A DNA stretch of 64,000 nt from Nocardia brasiliensis IFM 10847 (GTDB lineage: Bacteria; Actinomycetota; Actinomycetes; Mycobacteriales; Mycobacteriaceae), in the NCBI RefSeq assembly GCF_000710915.1, contig NZ_BAUA01000087.1, forward strand, positions 62,001 to 126,000, read 5' to 3'. Below are positions 49,657 to 58,892 of the stretch, in pieces. The notes beneath the pieces are model-generated. The model made no database searches. It was not told where the DNA came from and worked only from the letters and a program-made list of their open reading frames with translations. The position numbers were made by a program, and so were the translations under genes. The stretch's first letter is position 1. Every line of letters begins with the position of its first letter.

Positions 49657-50456
49657 GCTATGACCGAATCCTGATCACCGGCGCGGGCGGCGGCATCGGC
49701 ACCCTGATGCGACCGCGCCTGGCCCGGCCCGGCCGCACCCTACGGCTCCTGGATCTGGCCGAACTGCCCGCACCGCAGCCCGCCGAACAAGTCGAGCTGC
49801 TCACCGGCTCGCTCACCGACCCCGGCACCATGGCGGCCGCCTGCCGCGAGGTGGACGCGGTCATCCATCTGGGCGGCATCAGCCGCGAGGACAGCTGGGA
49901 GCGAGTGCTCGCGGTGAATGTCGATGGCACCCATACCGTTCTGGAAGCGGCGCGACAGGCGGGTATCACCCGCGTCGTGCTGGCGTCCAGCAATCACGCC
50001 GTCGGCTACCGGCGGGTCGGCGAGGCGGGACCGAACGGCATTGCGGGCGAGGCGCCCCCGCGCCCGGACACCTACTACGGATTCAGCAAAGCCGCGATCG
50101 AAGCGCTCGGCAGCCTGTATCACTCCCGGTTCGGCATGGACGTGATCTGTGTCCGCATCGGTTCGTGTTTCGAACGGCCATACGATGTCCGCGGCTTGTC
50201 GACCTGGCTTTCCCCCGACGACGCCGCCCGCCTGTTCGAGGCCTGCCTCACGGCGCAAAGCCCTGGCTTCCAAGTGATCTGGGGCGTTTCGAAGAACACG
50301 CGCGCCATCGTCTCCCTGGCCGAGGCCGAACAGCTCGGCTACCGGAGCCTGGACGACGCCGAGAAGTTCGCCACCGAGGTCACCGCGGGCACGGACCCGG
50401 TCTTCCTCGGCGGCCCGTTCCTGGAAACCCCACTGGGCGAACCCAACCCGCTCTGA
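49653..50456 (+). CDS. udh: Uronate dehydrogenase (NAD-dependent)
   Basis: The 267-residue extended short-chain dehydrogenase begins DRILITGAGGGIGTLMRPRL (NAD-binding), has HLGGISREDSWERVLAVNVDGTHTVLEAAR, the SSNHAVGYR segment and YYGFSKAAIE with the catalytic Tyr and Lys. These features match bacterial uronate dehydrogenases, which oxidise D-glucuronate or D-galacturonate to the aldarolactones. The downstream lactonase, aldarate dehydratases, KDG dehydratase and semialdehyde dehydrogenase complete the pathway. The start is fixed by the ATGA overlap with the leader ORF. Confidence 0.9.
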   Translation: MSYDRILITGAGGGIGTLMRPRLARPGRTLRLLDLAELPAPQPAEQVELLTGSLTDPGTMAAACREVDAVIHLGGISREDSWERVLAVNVDGTHTVLEAARQAGITRVVLASSNHAVGYRRVGEAGPNGIAGEAPPRPDTYYGFSKAAIEALGSLYHSRFGMDVICVRIGSCFERPYDVRGLSTWLSPDDAARLFEACLTAQSPGFQVIWGVSKNTRAIVSLAEAEQLGYRSLDDAEKFATEVTAGTDPVFLGGPFLETPLGEPNPL

Positions 50457-50532
50457 CACCCATTTCTCGACAACGCCCGTGCGGCCCCCGCCGCGACGGG
50501 TGCTTGCTCGACCGCGAAAGAAGCGCAGCACA

Positions 50533-51936
50533 ATGCACGATGAATCCACGGTGCCGGGCCGAAAGTCCGCCCTCGGCACCAACGTTCACTTCCTCTACTT
50601 CTTCGGCGCGCTCGGTGGCATTCTCTTCGGCTACGACCTGGGCGTCATCTCGGGCGTGCTGTTGTTCATCAAGGACGCGTGGGAGTTGTCCTCGGTCACC
50701 AAAGGTGTGATCGGCGGCTGCCTGGCGGCGGGCGCGATCATCGGGGCCGCCGCCGCGGGCCGCCTGACCGACCGGCTCGGCCGCCGCCGCACCATCATGA
50801 TCGCCGCCGCGGTCTTCGGGCTCGGCGCGCTCGGGTGCGCCGCGGCACCGAATGTCACGGTGCTGGTGATCGCCCGGTTCGTCACCGGTATCGCGGTCGG
50901 CTGTTCGTCGGCGACCGTTCCCACCTATCTGTCCGAACTCGCCCCGACCCGGGCGCGCGGCGCGCTCTCGACGCTGAACCAGCTGATGATCGTCTCCGGC
51001 ATCCTGCTCGCCTACATCGTCGACTGGATGCTGTCGGGCTCCGGCAACTGGCGCTTGATGTTCGGCGTCGCCGTCATCCCCGCGGTGGCCTTGTTCGCCG
51101 GTATGACCGTGCTGCCCGAAACGCCGCGCTGGCTGGTGAAAGCGGGCCGCGAAGAGGAAGCGCGCGCCGTGCTGGCGGGCACCCACCGCTCCACCGAAAT
51201 CGACGCCGAGCTGGACAACATTCGCAGGGTAAACCAGCTCGACGTGGCGCAGCGGGGCAGGCTGCGCGATCTGTGGGCACCCTGGGCCCGGCCCGCGTTG
51301 CTCGTCGCGCTGATTCTCGCTGTCGGCCAGCAGTTCTCGGGCGTCAACGCGGTGAACCTCTACGCGCCCACCATGTTCACCGATCTCGGCTTCGGCAACT
51401 CGACCTCGCTGCTGGCGGCCATCGTGCTCGGCGCGGTCAAGGTGGCGTTCACGGCGTGGGTGATCTTCGTGGTCGACCGGTGGGGCCGAAAACCGTTGCT
51501 GCTGCTCGGCAATGTGTGCATGGCGGTGTCGTTGTTCTTGCTCGGCGTCGTCGTGCTCACCGTGGACGACAACACCGTCACCGGCTTGACGACCCTGATC
51601 CTGCTCAACGTCTACCTGGCCGGTTACGAACTCGGCTGGGGCGCGGTGGTCTGGGTGATGATGGCGGAGATCTTCCCGCTGCGGGTGCGCGGCGTCGGCA
51701 TGGGCGTGGGCAGCGTGGTGCTGTGGAGTTCGACCTTCGCGATCACCTTCCTGTTCCCGGTGATGAACGACCATCTGGGCCTGGCCAAATCGGCCTGGTG
51801 CTTCGCGGGCGTCAGCGTGGTGATGTTCCTGCTCGTCCAGCGCTTCGTCCCGGAAACCAACGGCCGCAGCCTGGAAGAGATCGAGCTCGAGCTGCGTGCC
51901 CGGGTCGGCGGGCAACCGACGGGACGGCAGGCGTGA
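50533..51936 (+). CDS. MFS sugar porter, probable hexuronate/aldarate transporter
   Basis: The 467-residue protein has 12 membrane segments and the sugar porter signatures: GYDLGVISGVLLF in helix 1, DRLGRRR after helix 2, PETPRWLV in the central loop, GQQFSGVNAVNLYAP in helix 7 and FVPETNGRSLEEIE at the C-terminus. It therefore belongs to the XylE/IolT family and is a proton symporter. Placement inside the uronate operon, 76 bp after udh and overlapping the lactonase start by 4 bp, suggests it imports the uronic acid substrate. Confidence 0.92.
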   Translation: MHDESTVPGRKSALGTNVHFLYFFGALGGILFGYDLGVISGVLLFIKDAWELSSVTKGVIGGCLAAGAIIGAAAAGRLTDRLGRRRTIMIAAAVFGLGALGCAAAPNVTVLVIARFVTGIAVGCSSATVPTYLSELAPTRARGALSTLNQLMIVSGILLAYIVDWMLSGSGNWRLMFGVAVIPAVALFAGMTVLPETPRWLVKAGREEEARAVLAGTHRSTEIDAELDNIRRVNQLDVAQRGRLRDLWAPWARPALLVALILAVGQQFSGVNAVNLYAPTMFTDLGFGNSTSLLAAIVLGAVKVAFTAWVIFVVDRWGRKPLLLLGNVCMAVSLFLLGVVVLTVDDNTVTGLTTLILLNVYLAGYELGWGAVVWVMMAEIFPLRVRGVGMGVGSVVLWSSTFAITFLFPVMNDHLGLAKSAWCFAGVSVVMFLLVQRFVPETNGRSLEEIELELRARVGGQPTGRQA

Positions 51937-52946
51937 CCGTCGTCTACGTGTCCAACGCCGACAGCCGCGAGATCTCGGTCCTGCGACTGGACGCCACCGG
52001 CGACCTGACGCCGGTGGCCGCGGTGCCGGCGGACGGAACGGTGATGCCGTTGGCGGTGTCCCCGGACCGCCGGTATTTGTATGCGGGCCTGCGCTCGGAA
52101 CCGTTCTCGGTCACGGCTTTCGGCATCGAACCGACGAACGGAAAGCTGATCGGACTCAGATCGACCGTACTACCGGACAACATGGCTTATCTGTCGACCG
52201 ACCGCACCGGGCGGTATCTCTTCGGCGCCTCGTACAGTGGCGACCTGATCTCGGTGCATCCGATCGCCGCGAACGGCGCCGTCCGCCCGCGGCCGGACGA
52301 GGTGATCGCCACTGCCCCGCACGCGCATTCGATCGTCGTCGATCCGGCCAATCGCCATGTGTTAGTCGCCGTATCGGGCGGCGATCACATCCTGCAATAT
52401 CGGTTCGACGCGACCGCGGGCAGCTTGACGCCGAACCGGCCCGCCGCCGTCGCGACCCCGCTCGGCGCGGGTCCGAGACATCTCGTGTTCCATCCGAGCG
52501 GCCGAGTGGTCCTCGCCTGCCACGAGCTGGACGGCACCGTGCAGAGCCACCTGTTCGATCCGCCGACGGGCACGCTGACCCCGGCAGCGTCGAGGTCCGC
52601 ACTCCCCCCGGGCTTTTCGGGCAACCCATGGGTCTCCGAACTGCGCGTCACGCCGGACGGCCGCTACCTCTACGTCGCGGAGCGCACCTCGGACACCCTC
52701 GCTGGTTTCCACGTCGACGGCGACACCGGAGCACTCGAGCCGATCGGTCACACGCGCACCGAAGCGCAGCCGCGCGGATTCGCCATCGACCCGGGCGGCC
52801 GTTTCCTGGTCGCGGCGGGACAGAAGTCCCACGCGGTGACCAGCTACGCCATCGACCCGGCGACCGGTGCGCTCACCGCCGTGCACCGCCGCTCAGTAGG
52901 CCGCAACCCCAACTGGGTCGAGATCATCGACCTACCCGGCGCATGA
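51933..52946 (+). CDS. Beta-propeller lactonase family protein (6-phosphogluconolactonase/CMLE-like)
   Basis: The 337-residue protein is a seven-bladed propeller of the PF10282 type; blade motifs such as SPDRRYLYAG, DRTGRYLFGASY, HPSGRVVLAC, TPDGRYLYVAER and DPGGRFLVAAG repeat through the sequence. It starts at a GTG overlapping the transporter stop (GTGA). In this pathway it would open the glucaro- or galactarolactone formed by uronate dehydrogenase. This is a different fold from the SMP30-type (UxuL) lactonases known for that step. Confidence 0.85.
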   Translation: MTVVYVSNADSREISVLRLDATGDLTPVAAVPADGTVMPLAVSPDRRYLYAGLRSEPFSVTAFGIEPTNGKLIGLRSTVLPDNMAYLSTDRTGRYLFGASYSGDLISVHPIAANGAVRPRPDEVIATAPHAHSIVVDPANRHVLVAVSGGDHILQYRFDATAGSLTPNRPAAVATPLGAGPRHLVFHPSGRVVLACHELDGTVQSHLFDPPTGTLTPAASRSALPPGFSGNPWVSELRVTPDGRYLYVAERTSDTLAGFHVDGDTGALEPIGHTRTEAQPRGFAIDPGGRFLVAAGQKSHAVTSYAIDPATGALTAVHRRSVGRNPNWVEIIDLPGA

Positions 52947-53059
52947 GCACCGCCGAGCCCGGCGATCGGCCGCCCGACCGGCGGCACCTGCGCCGCGTCG
53001 ATCGGTCCCGGTTGCCCGATCCGTCGCGGCATCAATCGGACGCGGGCAGGCTGGGCCTC

Positions 53060-53944
53060 ATGGTTTCACTCGAACAGGTGCGTGGCTTCGTCATGGTTGC
53101 CGAGGAGCGCAGCTTCCGCCGCGCGGCCGACCGGCTGCGGATGACCCAGCCCCCGCTCAGCAGGCAGATCCAGAAGCTGGAACGCGAGATCGGGGTCGAG
53201 CTGTTCGACCGCAGCCAGCGGCAGGCACAACTGACCCCCGCGGGCGAGGTGTTCCTGATCGAGGCGCGCCGCCTGCTCGCTCTCGCCGAGGGCGCGCCGG
53301 GGACGGCCCGCCTGGTCGCCGCGGGCGGGGCCGGGACGGTTCGCATCGGATTCACCGCGACCTCCGGGTTCGGCTTCCTCGGCCGCTTCCTGAACCACAT
53401 CGAGCAAAGCCTGCCCGGCGTCGAGGTGGTGCTGCGCGAGATGGTGAGCTCGGCCCAGTTCGAGAATCTGCGCAGCGGCAAACTGGACCTGGCGCTGGCC
53501 CGGCCGCCGTTCGACCGCACCGAATTCGACTGCGAGCTGGTGCATTCCGAGCGGTTGATGCTGGCGGTGCCCGCGGATCATCCGCTGGCCGTGCCCGGCC
53601 CGATCGCCGTGGAACGGCTCGGCGGCGAGACGCTGCTGGTGTACGCGCCGGGCCCGGCCCGGTATTTCGCCGACCTCGTCGCGGGAATCCTTGCGGCCGT
53701 GCCCTATACGTCGACACACGAACTGACGCAGGTGCACACCATGCTCGCCTTGGTCGCGGCAGGGCGCGGTCTGGCCTTGGTGCCCGAAACCGCCGGTCAC
53801 CTCCATCCCGACGGCGTGCGGTTCCGGCCGCTGGACGGCGTCGACGATCCGGTTGTCCTGTACGCGGTGTGGCGGCGCGACTGCGCGAATCCGGCGCTGC
53901 ACCGGGTCGTGCGGTTGCTCGACGCACCGCCACCCGCCCATTGA
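53060..53944 (+). CDS. LysR-family regulator of the uronate/aldarate operon
   Basis: The 294-residue protein starts MVSLEQVRGFVMVAEERSFRRAADRLRMTQPPLSRQIQKLE, the LysR winged helix, followed by a periplasmic-binding-like effector domain. It is embedded co-directionally in the pathway genes. An in-frame ATG at 52943, overlapping the lactonase stop (ATGA), would add 39 basic residues; I chose 53060 because it gives the standard LysR N-terminus, though its ribosome site is weak. An aldarate or lactone is a likely co-inducer. Confidence 0.88.
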   Translation: MVSLEQVRGFVMVAEERSFRRAADRLRMTQPPLSRQIQKLEREIGVELFDRSQRQAQLTPAGEVFLIEARRLLALAEGAPGTARLVAAGGAGTVRIGFTATSGFGFLGRFLNHIEQSLPGVEVVLREMVSSAQFENLRSGKLDLALARPPFDRTEFDCELVHSERLMLAVPADHPLAVPGPIAVERLGGETLLVYAPGPARYFADLVAGILAAVPYTSTHELTQVHTMLALVAAGRGLALVPETAGHLHPDGVRFRPLDGVDDPVVLYAVWRRDCANPALHRVVRLLDAPPPAH

Positions 53945-53954
53945 AAGGAACACG

Positions 53955-54890
53955 ATGTCGCATCTGTCCGCCGCGGAACTCGGCCCGGCCCTGGGTCAGG
54001 GCCTGCTGTCGTTCCCGGTCACCCATTTCGATCCCGATCTCGCCTTCGACGAGTCCGCGTATCGCAAACACATTGCCTGGCTTGCCCAATACGACGTGGC
54101 CGGTTTGTTCGCCGCGGGCGGCACCGGTGAGGGCTTCTCGCTCACGCCCGCGGAGATCGATCAGGTGGTCCGCGCGGCGGTCGCCGAAACCGCAGGCCGC
54201 ATACCGGTCATCGCCCCCGCGACGGCGGGCACCGCGGCCGCGGTGGAGCAGGCCAGAGCGGCCGAAATCGCGGGTGCGGAAGGCATTCTGCTGCTCCCGC
54301 CGTACCTGACCGAAGCCGGGCCGGAGGGCCTGGTGGAACATGTCGCCACCGTCTGCGCGGCGACCTCGCTCGGCGTCATCTTCTACAGCCGCGCCAACGC
54401 CACCTGCAACGACGTGACGCTCGCGCGGATGGCCGACCGCTGCCCGAACCTGATCGGATTCAAGGACGGCGTCGGCAATATCGAGACGATGACCCGGATC
54501 TACGCCCGCCTCGGCGACCGGCTCACCTTCATCGGCGGCCTGCCCACGGCAGAGACCTTCGCGCTGCCGTACACCGAAATGGGTGTCACCACATACTCTT
54601 CGGCCATCTTCAACTTCCTGCCGGAGTTCGCGCTCGCCTTCTACACGGCGGTGCGCGCCCACGATCGGGACACCGTCTATCGGCTGTTGCGCGCCTTCGT
54701 GCTCCCCTACCTGGACATCCGCGATCGACGCCCGGGCTACGCGGTCTCGATCATCAAAGCCGGGTTGGCCGCGGTCGGCCGACCCGCCGGGCCGGTGCGC
54801 CCGCCACTGACGAACCTGACCGAAACGGAACTGGCCGAACTGGCCGAACTGACCGCGCGGGTGCGGACGCTCGGCGAGGCGCAGTCGTGA
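53955..54890 (+). CDS. kdgD: 5-dehydro-4-deoxyglucarate dehydratase
   Basis: The 311-residue protein is a DHDPS/NAL-superfamily barrel with GGTGEGFSLT, YSRANA (Tyr of the catalytic relay) and the Schiff-base Lys170 in LIGFKDGVGN. The sequence LLSFPVTHFDPDL at the N-terminus is characteristic of KDG dehydratase rather than dihydrodipicolinate synthase. It dehydrates and decarboxylates 5-keto-4-deoxy-glucarate to 2-oxoglutarate semialdehyde. ATG follows GAAAGGAAC, 10 bp after the LysR stop; the next gene overlaps by 4 bp. Confidence 0.95.
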   Translation: MSHLSAAELGPALGQGLLSFPVTHFDPDLAFDESAYRKHIAWLAQYDVAGLFAAGGTGEGFSLTPAEIDQVVRAAVAETAGRIPVIAPATAGTAAAVEQARAAEIAGAEGILLLPPYLTEAGPEGLVEHVATVCAATSLGVIFYSRANATCNDVTLARMADRCPNLIGFKDGVGNIETMTRIYARLGDRLTFIGGLPTAETFALPYTEMGVTTYSSAIFNFLPEFALAFYTAVRAHDRDTVYRLLRAFVLPYLDIRDRRPGYAVSIIKAGLAAVGRPAGPVRPPLTNLTETELAELAELTARVRTLGEAQS

Positions 54891-56014
54891 ACCGGTGCGA
54901 CACGATCACCGCGGTCGACCTCTACTCGGTCGCGCTACCGCTGCCCACCGGCATCAGCGACGCCAAGGTGCTGACCGGCAGGCAGCAGCCGATGACCGAG
55001 ATCGCGGTGCTGTTCGCGGAGGTCACCACTGCCGCGGGATGGTCCGGTCTCGGCCTCGGCTACGCCAAACGCGCAGGCGGCCCAGCGCAATTCGCGCACG
55101 CCCGCGAACTCGCGCCCCTGCTGCTCGGCGCAGATCCCAACGACATCGCCGCACTCTGGGATCGGCTCTGCTGGGCTGGCGCCTCGGTCGGCCGCAGCGG
55201 TCTCGCGGTGCAGGCCATCGCGGCGTTCGATATCGCGCTGTGGGATCTGAAGGCCAAACGCGCGAACCTGCCGCTGGCCAAACTATTGGGCGCGCATCGG
55301 GATTCCGTGCGGTGCTACAACACCTCCGGCGGCTTCTTGCACGCACCCGTCGAGGAGATGCGTGACCGCGCCGAAGCGGCACTGGCCCGCGGCATCGGCG
55401 GGATCAAGATAAAAGTCGGCCACCCGGACCACACTGTGGACCTGGCCCGCGTGGCGGCGATGCGGGCGCAACTCGGCGACGCCGTAACCCTCATGGTCGA
55501 CGCCAACCAGCAGTGGGACCGGCCGACCGCACGCCGCATGTGCCGCGAACTCGAACAATTCGATCTGGCCTGGATCGAGGAGCCGCTGGACGCCTACGAT
55601 TTCGCCGGCCACGCGCGGCTGGCGTCCACCTGCGCCACCCCGATCGCCACCGGGGAGATGCTGACCAGCGCCGCCGAACACACCCGGCTCATCGGCGCGG
55701 GCGCGGCCGACATCGTTCAACCGGACGCACCACGAATCGGCGGCATCACCCCCTTCTTGCGGGTAATGGCCCGCGCCGAGATCGAAAACCTGCAATTGGC
55801 ACCGCATTTCGTGATGGAAGTGCATCTGCATCTGGCCGCGGCCTCTCGCGCCGAGCCCTGGGTCGAGCATTTCGAATGGTTCGACCCGCTGTTCGAGGAG
55901 CACCAGGTCATCACCGAGGGACGGATGTGGCTGTCCAACCGACCCGGACTCGGCCTGACCCGCAGCGACCGCACCCGCGACTGGACCGTCGCCGACTTCT
56001 CGATTCACGCCTGA
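54887..56014 (+). CDS. Mandelate-racemase-type enolase: probable galactarate/L-talarate dehydratase
   Basis: The 375-residue enolase-superfamily enzyme has the Kx K pair GGIKIKVG (Lys174, Lys176), metal ligands in VDANQQW (Asp205), EEPLDAYD (Glu231) and ATGEML (Glu257), and the general acid-base His307 in APHFVMEVHLH. These residues and the QPDAPRIGGITPF segment resemble L-talarate/galactarate dehydratases. It would form 5-keto-4-deoxyglucarate from galactarate, in parallel to the glucarate dehydratase at 57485. The GTG start overlaps kdgD (GTGA). Confidence 0.82.
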   Translation: MNRCDTITAVDLYSVALPLPTGISDAKVLTGRQQPMTEIAVLFAEVTTAAGWSGLGLGYAKRAGGPAQFAHARELAPLLLGADPNDIAALWDRLCWAGASVGRSGLAVQAIAAFDIALWDLKAKRANLPLAKLLGAHRDSVRCYNTSGGFLHAPVEEMRDRAEAALARGIGGIKIKVGHPDHTVDLARVAAMRAQLGDAVTLMVDANQQWDRPTARRMCRELEQFDLAWIEEPLDAYDFAGHARLASTCATPIATGEMLTSAAEHTRLIGAGAADIVQPDAPRIGGITPFLRVMARAEIENLQLAPHFVMEVHLHLAAASRAEPWVEHFEWFDPLFEEHQVITEGRMWLSNRPGLGLTRSDRTRDWTVADFSIHA

Positions 56015-56030
56015 CTTCTCGGAGGAACAC

Positions 56031-57482
56031 ATGGACACCGCACCGGACGAGCTGGCCGGAATCATCGACACGGCCGCCGCAGCCGCCGCACCGATGGCGG
56101 ACAGCACACCGGCCGACCGCGCCCGCTGGCTGCGACAGGTCGCCGCCGCACTCGAGGCCGCCGCCGACGAGCTGATCCCGTTGGCCGCCGCGGAAACACA
56201 CCTGCCGGAACAACCACGGTTGCGTGCTGAGCTGGCGCGCACCGCCTTCCAGCTGCGCCTGTTCGCCGAGGTGCTCGCCGACGGCGCGTTCCTGCGCGCG
56301 ACCGTCGACCACGCCGACCCGCAGTGGCCGATGGGACCGCGACCCGACCTGCGGCGCAGCGTGGTTCCGCTCGGGCCGACCGTGGTGTTCGCGGCGAGCA
56401 ACTTCCCGTTCGCGTTCAGCGTCGCGGGCGGCGATACCGCCGCCGCGCTGGCGGCGGGCTGCCCGGTCGTGCTCAAAGCGCATCCCGGACATCCGCGCTT
56501 GTCCGAACGCACCGGCACGATCGTGCGGGACGCGTTGCGCGCGGCCGGCGCTCCGGCAGGCTCCTTCGCCGTGGTCCACGGGATCGAGGCGGGCCCGACC
56601 ACAGTGCGCCATCCCGCGATCGCCGCGGCCGCGTTCACCGGCTCGGTGCCCGGCGGGCGCGCGCTGTTCGATATCGCCGTGTCGCGGCCGCGGCCGATCC
56701 CGTTCTACGGCGAGCTGGGCAGCGTGAACCCGGTCGTGGTGCTACCGGGGGCGATTCGTGCGCGTGGCGCGGAGATCGTCACGGGTTTCGTGGGCTCGTT
56801 CACCCTGGGCGCGGGCCAGTTCTGCACCAAGCCGGGCCTGTTGCTGCTGCCGTCGGGTCACGTCCTCGCCGAAACCCTCGGTGCCGCGGTCGCGGCCGTC
56901 CCCGGGCAGCCGCTGCTCAACTCGCGCATCGCCGAGGGCTTCCGGTCACGGCTCACCGATCTGATCGAATACCCCTCGGTCACCGCACTTTCCGCGCCGA
57001 ATCTCACCGACGACACGGTCAGGCCGACGCTGCTGCGGGTGAGCGCAGCGGATTTCCGCACCGCCGGCGACCTGCTCGCCGCCGAATGCTTCGGCCCCGC
57101 CGCACTGGTGGTCGAGTACACGAGCCACACCGAGCTTCGAACACTGCTGCGACAGCTCGAACCCGGTCTCACCGCCACGATCTGGGCCGAGCACGACGAG
57201 TTCGAGACCGTCCGGGAACTACTGCCCGCCCTGACCGCACTGGCAGGCCGCCTGCTCTGGAACGACTGGCCCACCGGAGTCACGGTGTCCTGGGCCCAGC
57301 AGCACGGCGGCCCCTACCCGGCCACCACGGCGCCCACCACCACGTCGGTGGGCGCCGCCGCGATCGAACGATTCCTGAGACCGGTTGCCTGGCAAGGATT
57401 CCCCGACGAGCTGTTACCGCCCGCGCTGCGCGAGGACAACCCTTGGCGACTACCGCGCCGCGTCGACGGAAAGCGGGACTGA
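56031..57482 (+). CDS. 2-oxoglutarate semialdehyde dehydrogenase (KGSADH, type III-like)
   Basis: The 483-residue aldehyde dehydrogenase has FAASNFPFAFSVAGGDTAAAL, AFTGSVPGGR, Glu228 in FYGELGSVNP and nucleophile Cys265 in GQFCTKPG. The FAASNFPFAFSVAGGDTA and GSVNP segments are typical of alpha-ketoglutaric semialdehyde dehydrogenases. It converts the KdgD product to 2-oxoglutarate, delivering the carbon to the TCA cycle. The ATG is 16 bp after the preceding stop, behind CGGAGGAAC. Confidence 0.93.
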   Translation: MDTAPDELAGIIDTAAAAAAPMADSTPADRARWLRQVAAALEAAADELIPLAAAETHLPEQPRLRAELARTAFQLRLFAEVLADGAFLRATVDHADPQWPMGPRPDLRRSVVPLGPTVVFAASNFPFAFSVAGGDTAAALAAGCPVVLKAHPGHPRLSERTGTIVRDALRAAGAPAGSFAVVHGIEAGPTTVRHPAIAAAAFTGSVPGGRALFDIAVSRPRPIPFYGELGSVNPVVVLPGAIRARGAEIVTGFVGSFTLGAGQFCTKPGLLLLPSGHVLAETLGAAVAAVPGQPLLNSRIAEGFRSRLTDLIEYPSVTALSAPNLTDDTVRPTLLRVSAADFRTAGDLLAAECFGPAALVVEYTSHTELRTLLRQLEPGLTATIWAEHDEFETVRELLPALTALAGRLLWNDWPTGVTVSWAQQHGGPYPATTAPTTTSVGAAAIERFLRPVAWQGFPDELLPPALREDNPWRLPRRVDGKRD

Positions 57483-57484
57483 TC

Positions 57485-58765
57485 ATGTCCAGCCGCATCA
57501 CCGCCATCCGCCTCACCCCCATCCTGATCGCCGACGCGCCGCTGCTCAATGTCGGCGGCGTGCACCAGCCGTACACACCGCGACTGATCGTGGAGCTCGA
57601 AACCGACAGCGGCGCGCTCGGTCTCGGCGAGACCTACGGTGACCGGCCGTATCTCGCCCGCGCGGCCGCAGCGGCGCCGAGCCTGATCGGCCTGCCCGTG
57701 CACGCGGTCAACGCGCTCCGGCTGCTGGACGGCGCAGGGCCGGATACCCAAGTGCTGGAGGACAATCCGGTCGCGGGCGGGCTGCGCGGCACCCTCACCG
57801 AGGACAAGGTCCGGCTCAGTGTGCTGTCCGCCTTCGAGACCGCCGCACTCGACGCGCTCGGCCACGAGCTGGGCCTGCCCGTGCACGCGCTGCTCGGCGG
57901 CAAGGTCCGCGATCGCGTCGACTATTCCGGCTATCTGTTCTACAAGTGGGCCGAGCATCCGATGCCCGACGCGCCGTCCGACGACTGGGGCGAGGTGCTC
58001 GATCCGGCCGGGGTGGTCCGGCTGGCCGAGATGTTCAGCGCCCGAGGCGGATTCCGCTCGTTCAAGCTGAAAGGCGGTGTGCTGCCGCCCGCGGCCGAGG
58101 TGGCCGCGATCCGCGCGCTGGCCGCAGCGTTTCCCGGCCGTCCCCTGCGCTTGGACCCGAACGGCGGTTGGTCGCTCGCCACCGCGACCGCGGTCGCCGA
58201 GCAGCTCACGGGCGTCGTGGAATATCTCGAGGACCCCACCGCCCGCCTCGCCGACATGGCCGAACTGCATCGGCGCACCGGAATGACCTTGGCCACCAAC
58301 ATGATCGTCACGGCCACCGCCGAGATCCGGCCCGCGTTCGACGCCGACGCGGTCCAGGTGGTGCTGTCGGACCATCACTTCTGGGGCGGCCTGCACGCCA
58401 CCCGCGATCTCGCCGCGGTCTGCCAGGCCTACGGTAAGGGCATCTCTATGCACTCCAACACCCACCTCGGCATCAGCCTGGCCGCCATGACCCAGGTGGC
58501 CGCCACCGTCGCCCACCTCGACTACGCCTGCGACACGCACTATCCGTGGCAGCCGGAGGACGTCATCACCGAACCGTTCGGCTTCACCGACGGCGCGCTC
58601 ACCGTCACCGACACCCCGGGGCTGGGCGTCGAGCTCGACCGCGACGCGCTGGCCCGGCTGCATCGGCGGTGGCAGGAACTGCCCGCCATGCGCGAGCGCG
58701 ACGACGTCGCGGCCATGCGTGTCGCGGTCCCCGGATATCACCCGCCCGGTTCGCCGAAATACTGA
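57485..58765 (+). CDS. gudD: Glucarate dehydratase
   Basis: The 426-residue enolase-superfamily enzyme has FKLKGG (Lys194, Lys196), LDPNGGWS (Asp224, Asn226), EYLEDPT, ATNMIV, DHHFWGG (Asp296) and HSNTHLGISLAAM (His323), the full glucarate dehydratase residue set. Its N-terminal GVHQPYTPRLIVELET is likewise GlucD-like. It starts 2 bp after the KGSADH stop. It dehydrates D-glucarate to 5-keto-4-deoxyglucarate. Having both this and the galactarate-type enzyme lets the operon use glucuronate and galacturonate. Confidence 0.95.
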   Translation: MSSRITAIRLTPILIADAPLLNVGGVHQPYTPRLIVELETDSGALGLGETYGDRPYLARAAAAAPSLIGLPVHAVNALRLLDGAGPDTQVLEDNPVAGGLRGTLTEDKVRLSVLSAFETAALDALGHELGLPVHALLGGKVRDRVDYSGYLFYKWAEHPMPDAPSDDWGEVLDPAGVVRLAEMFSARGGFRSFKLKGGVLPPAAEVAAIRALAAAFPGRPLRLDPNGGWSLATATAVAEQLTGVVEYLEDPTARLADMAELHRRTGMTLATNMIVTATAEIRPAFDADAVQVVLSDHHFWGGLHATRDLAAVCQAYGKGISMHSNTHLGISLAAMTQVAATVAHLDYACDTHYPWQPEDVITEPFGFTDGALTVTDTPGLGVELDRDALARLHRRWQELPAMRERDDVAAMRVAVPGYHPPGSPKY

Positions 58766-58820
58766 ACTCCTTGTGATCCGGGACCGTATTCATTGCGAAA
58801 TGGTCATTCGACTATCTACT

Positions 58821-58839
58821 GTCGTGTCTTCGGCACGAC
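58821..58839 (+). terminator. Hairpin with UUCG-type loop between gudD and the amidase
   Basis: GTCGTG and CACGAC pair around TCTTCGG, where C-UUCG-G would form a stable tetraloop next to a single bulged base. It lies 56 bp after the gudD stop. No T-run is present, so terminator or leader hairpin are both possible. Confidence 0.4.
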
Positions 58840-58892
58840 GGCTGGATCGCACTGGTCACGCCGCGGTGTGATCCGAGAGGAGCGAAAAGCAG

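Noticed and set aside
50380..51915. 511-codon frame antisense to the sugar porter
   Set aside because: Composition is Asp/His/Arg/Glu-rich with no fold, and the sense strand has all sugar-porter motifs.
52943..53059. Longer LysR start overlapping the lactonase stop
   Set aside because: It would place 39 basic, Pro/Arg-rich residues before a LysR domain that normally starts at the N-terminus; kept as an alternative only.
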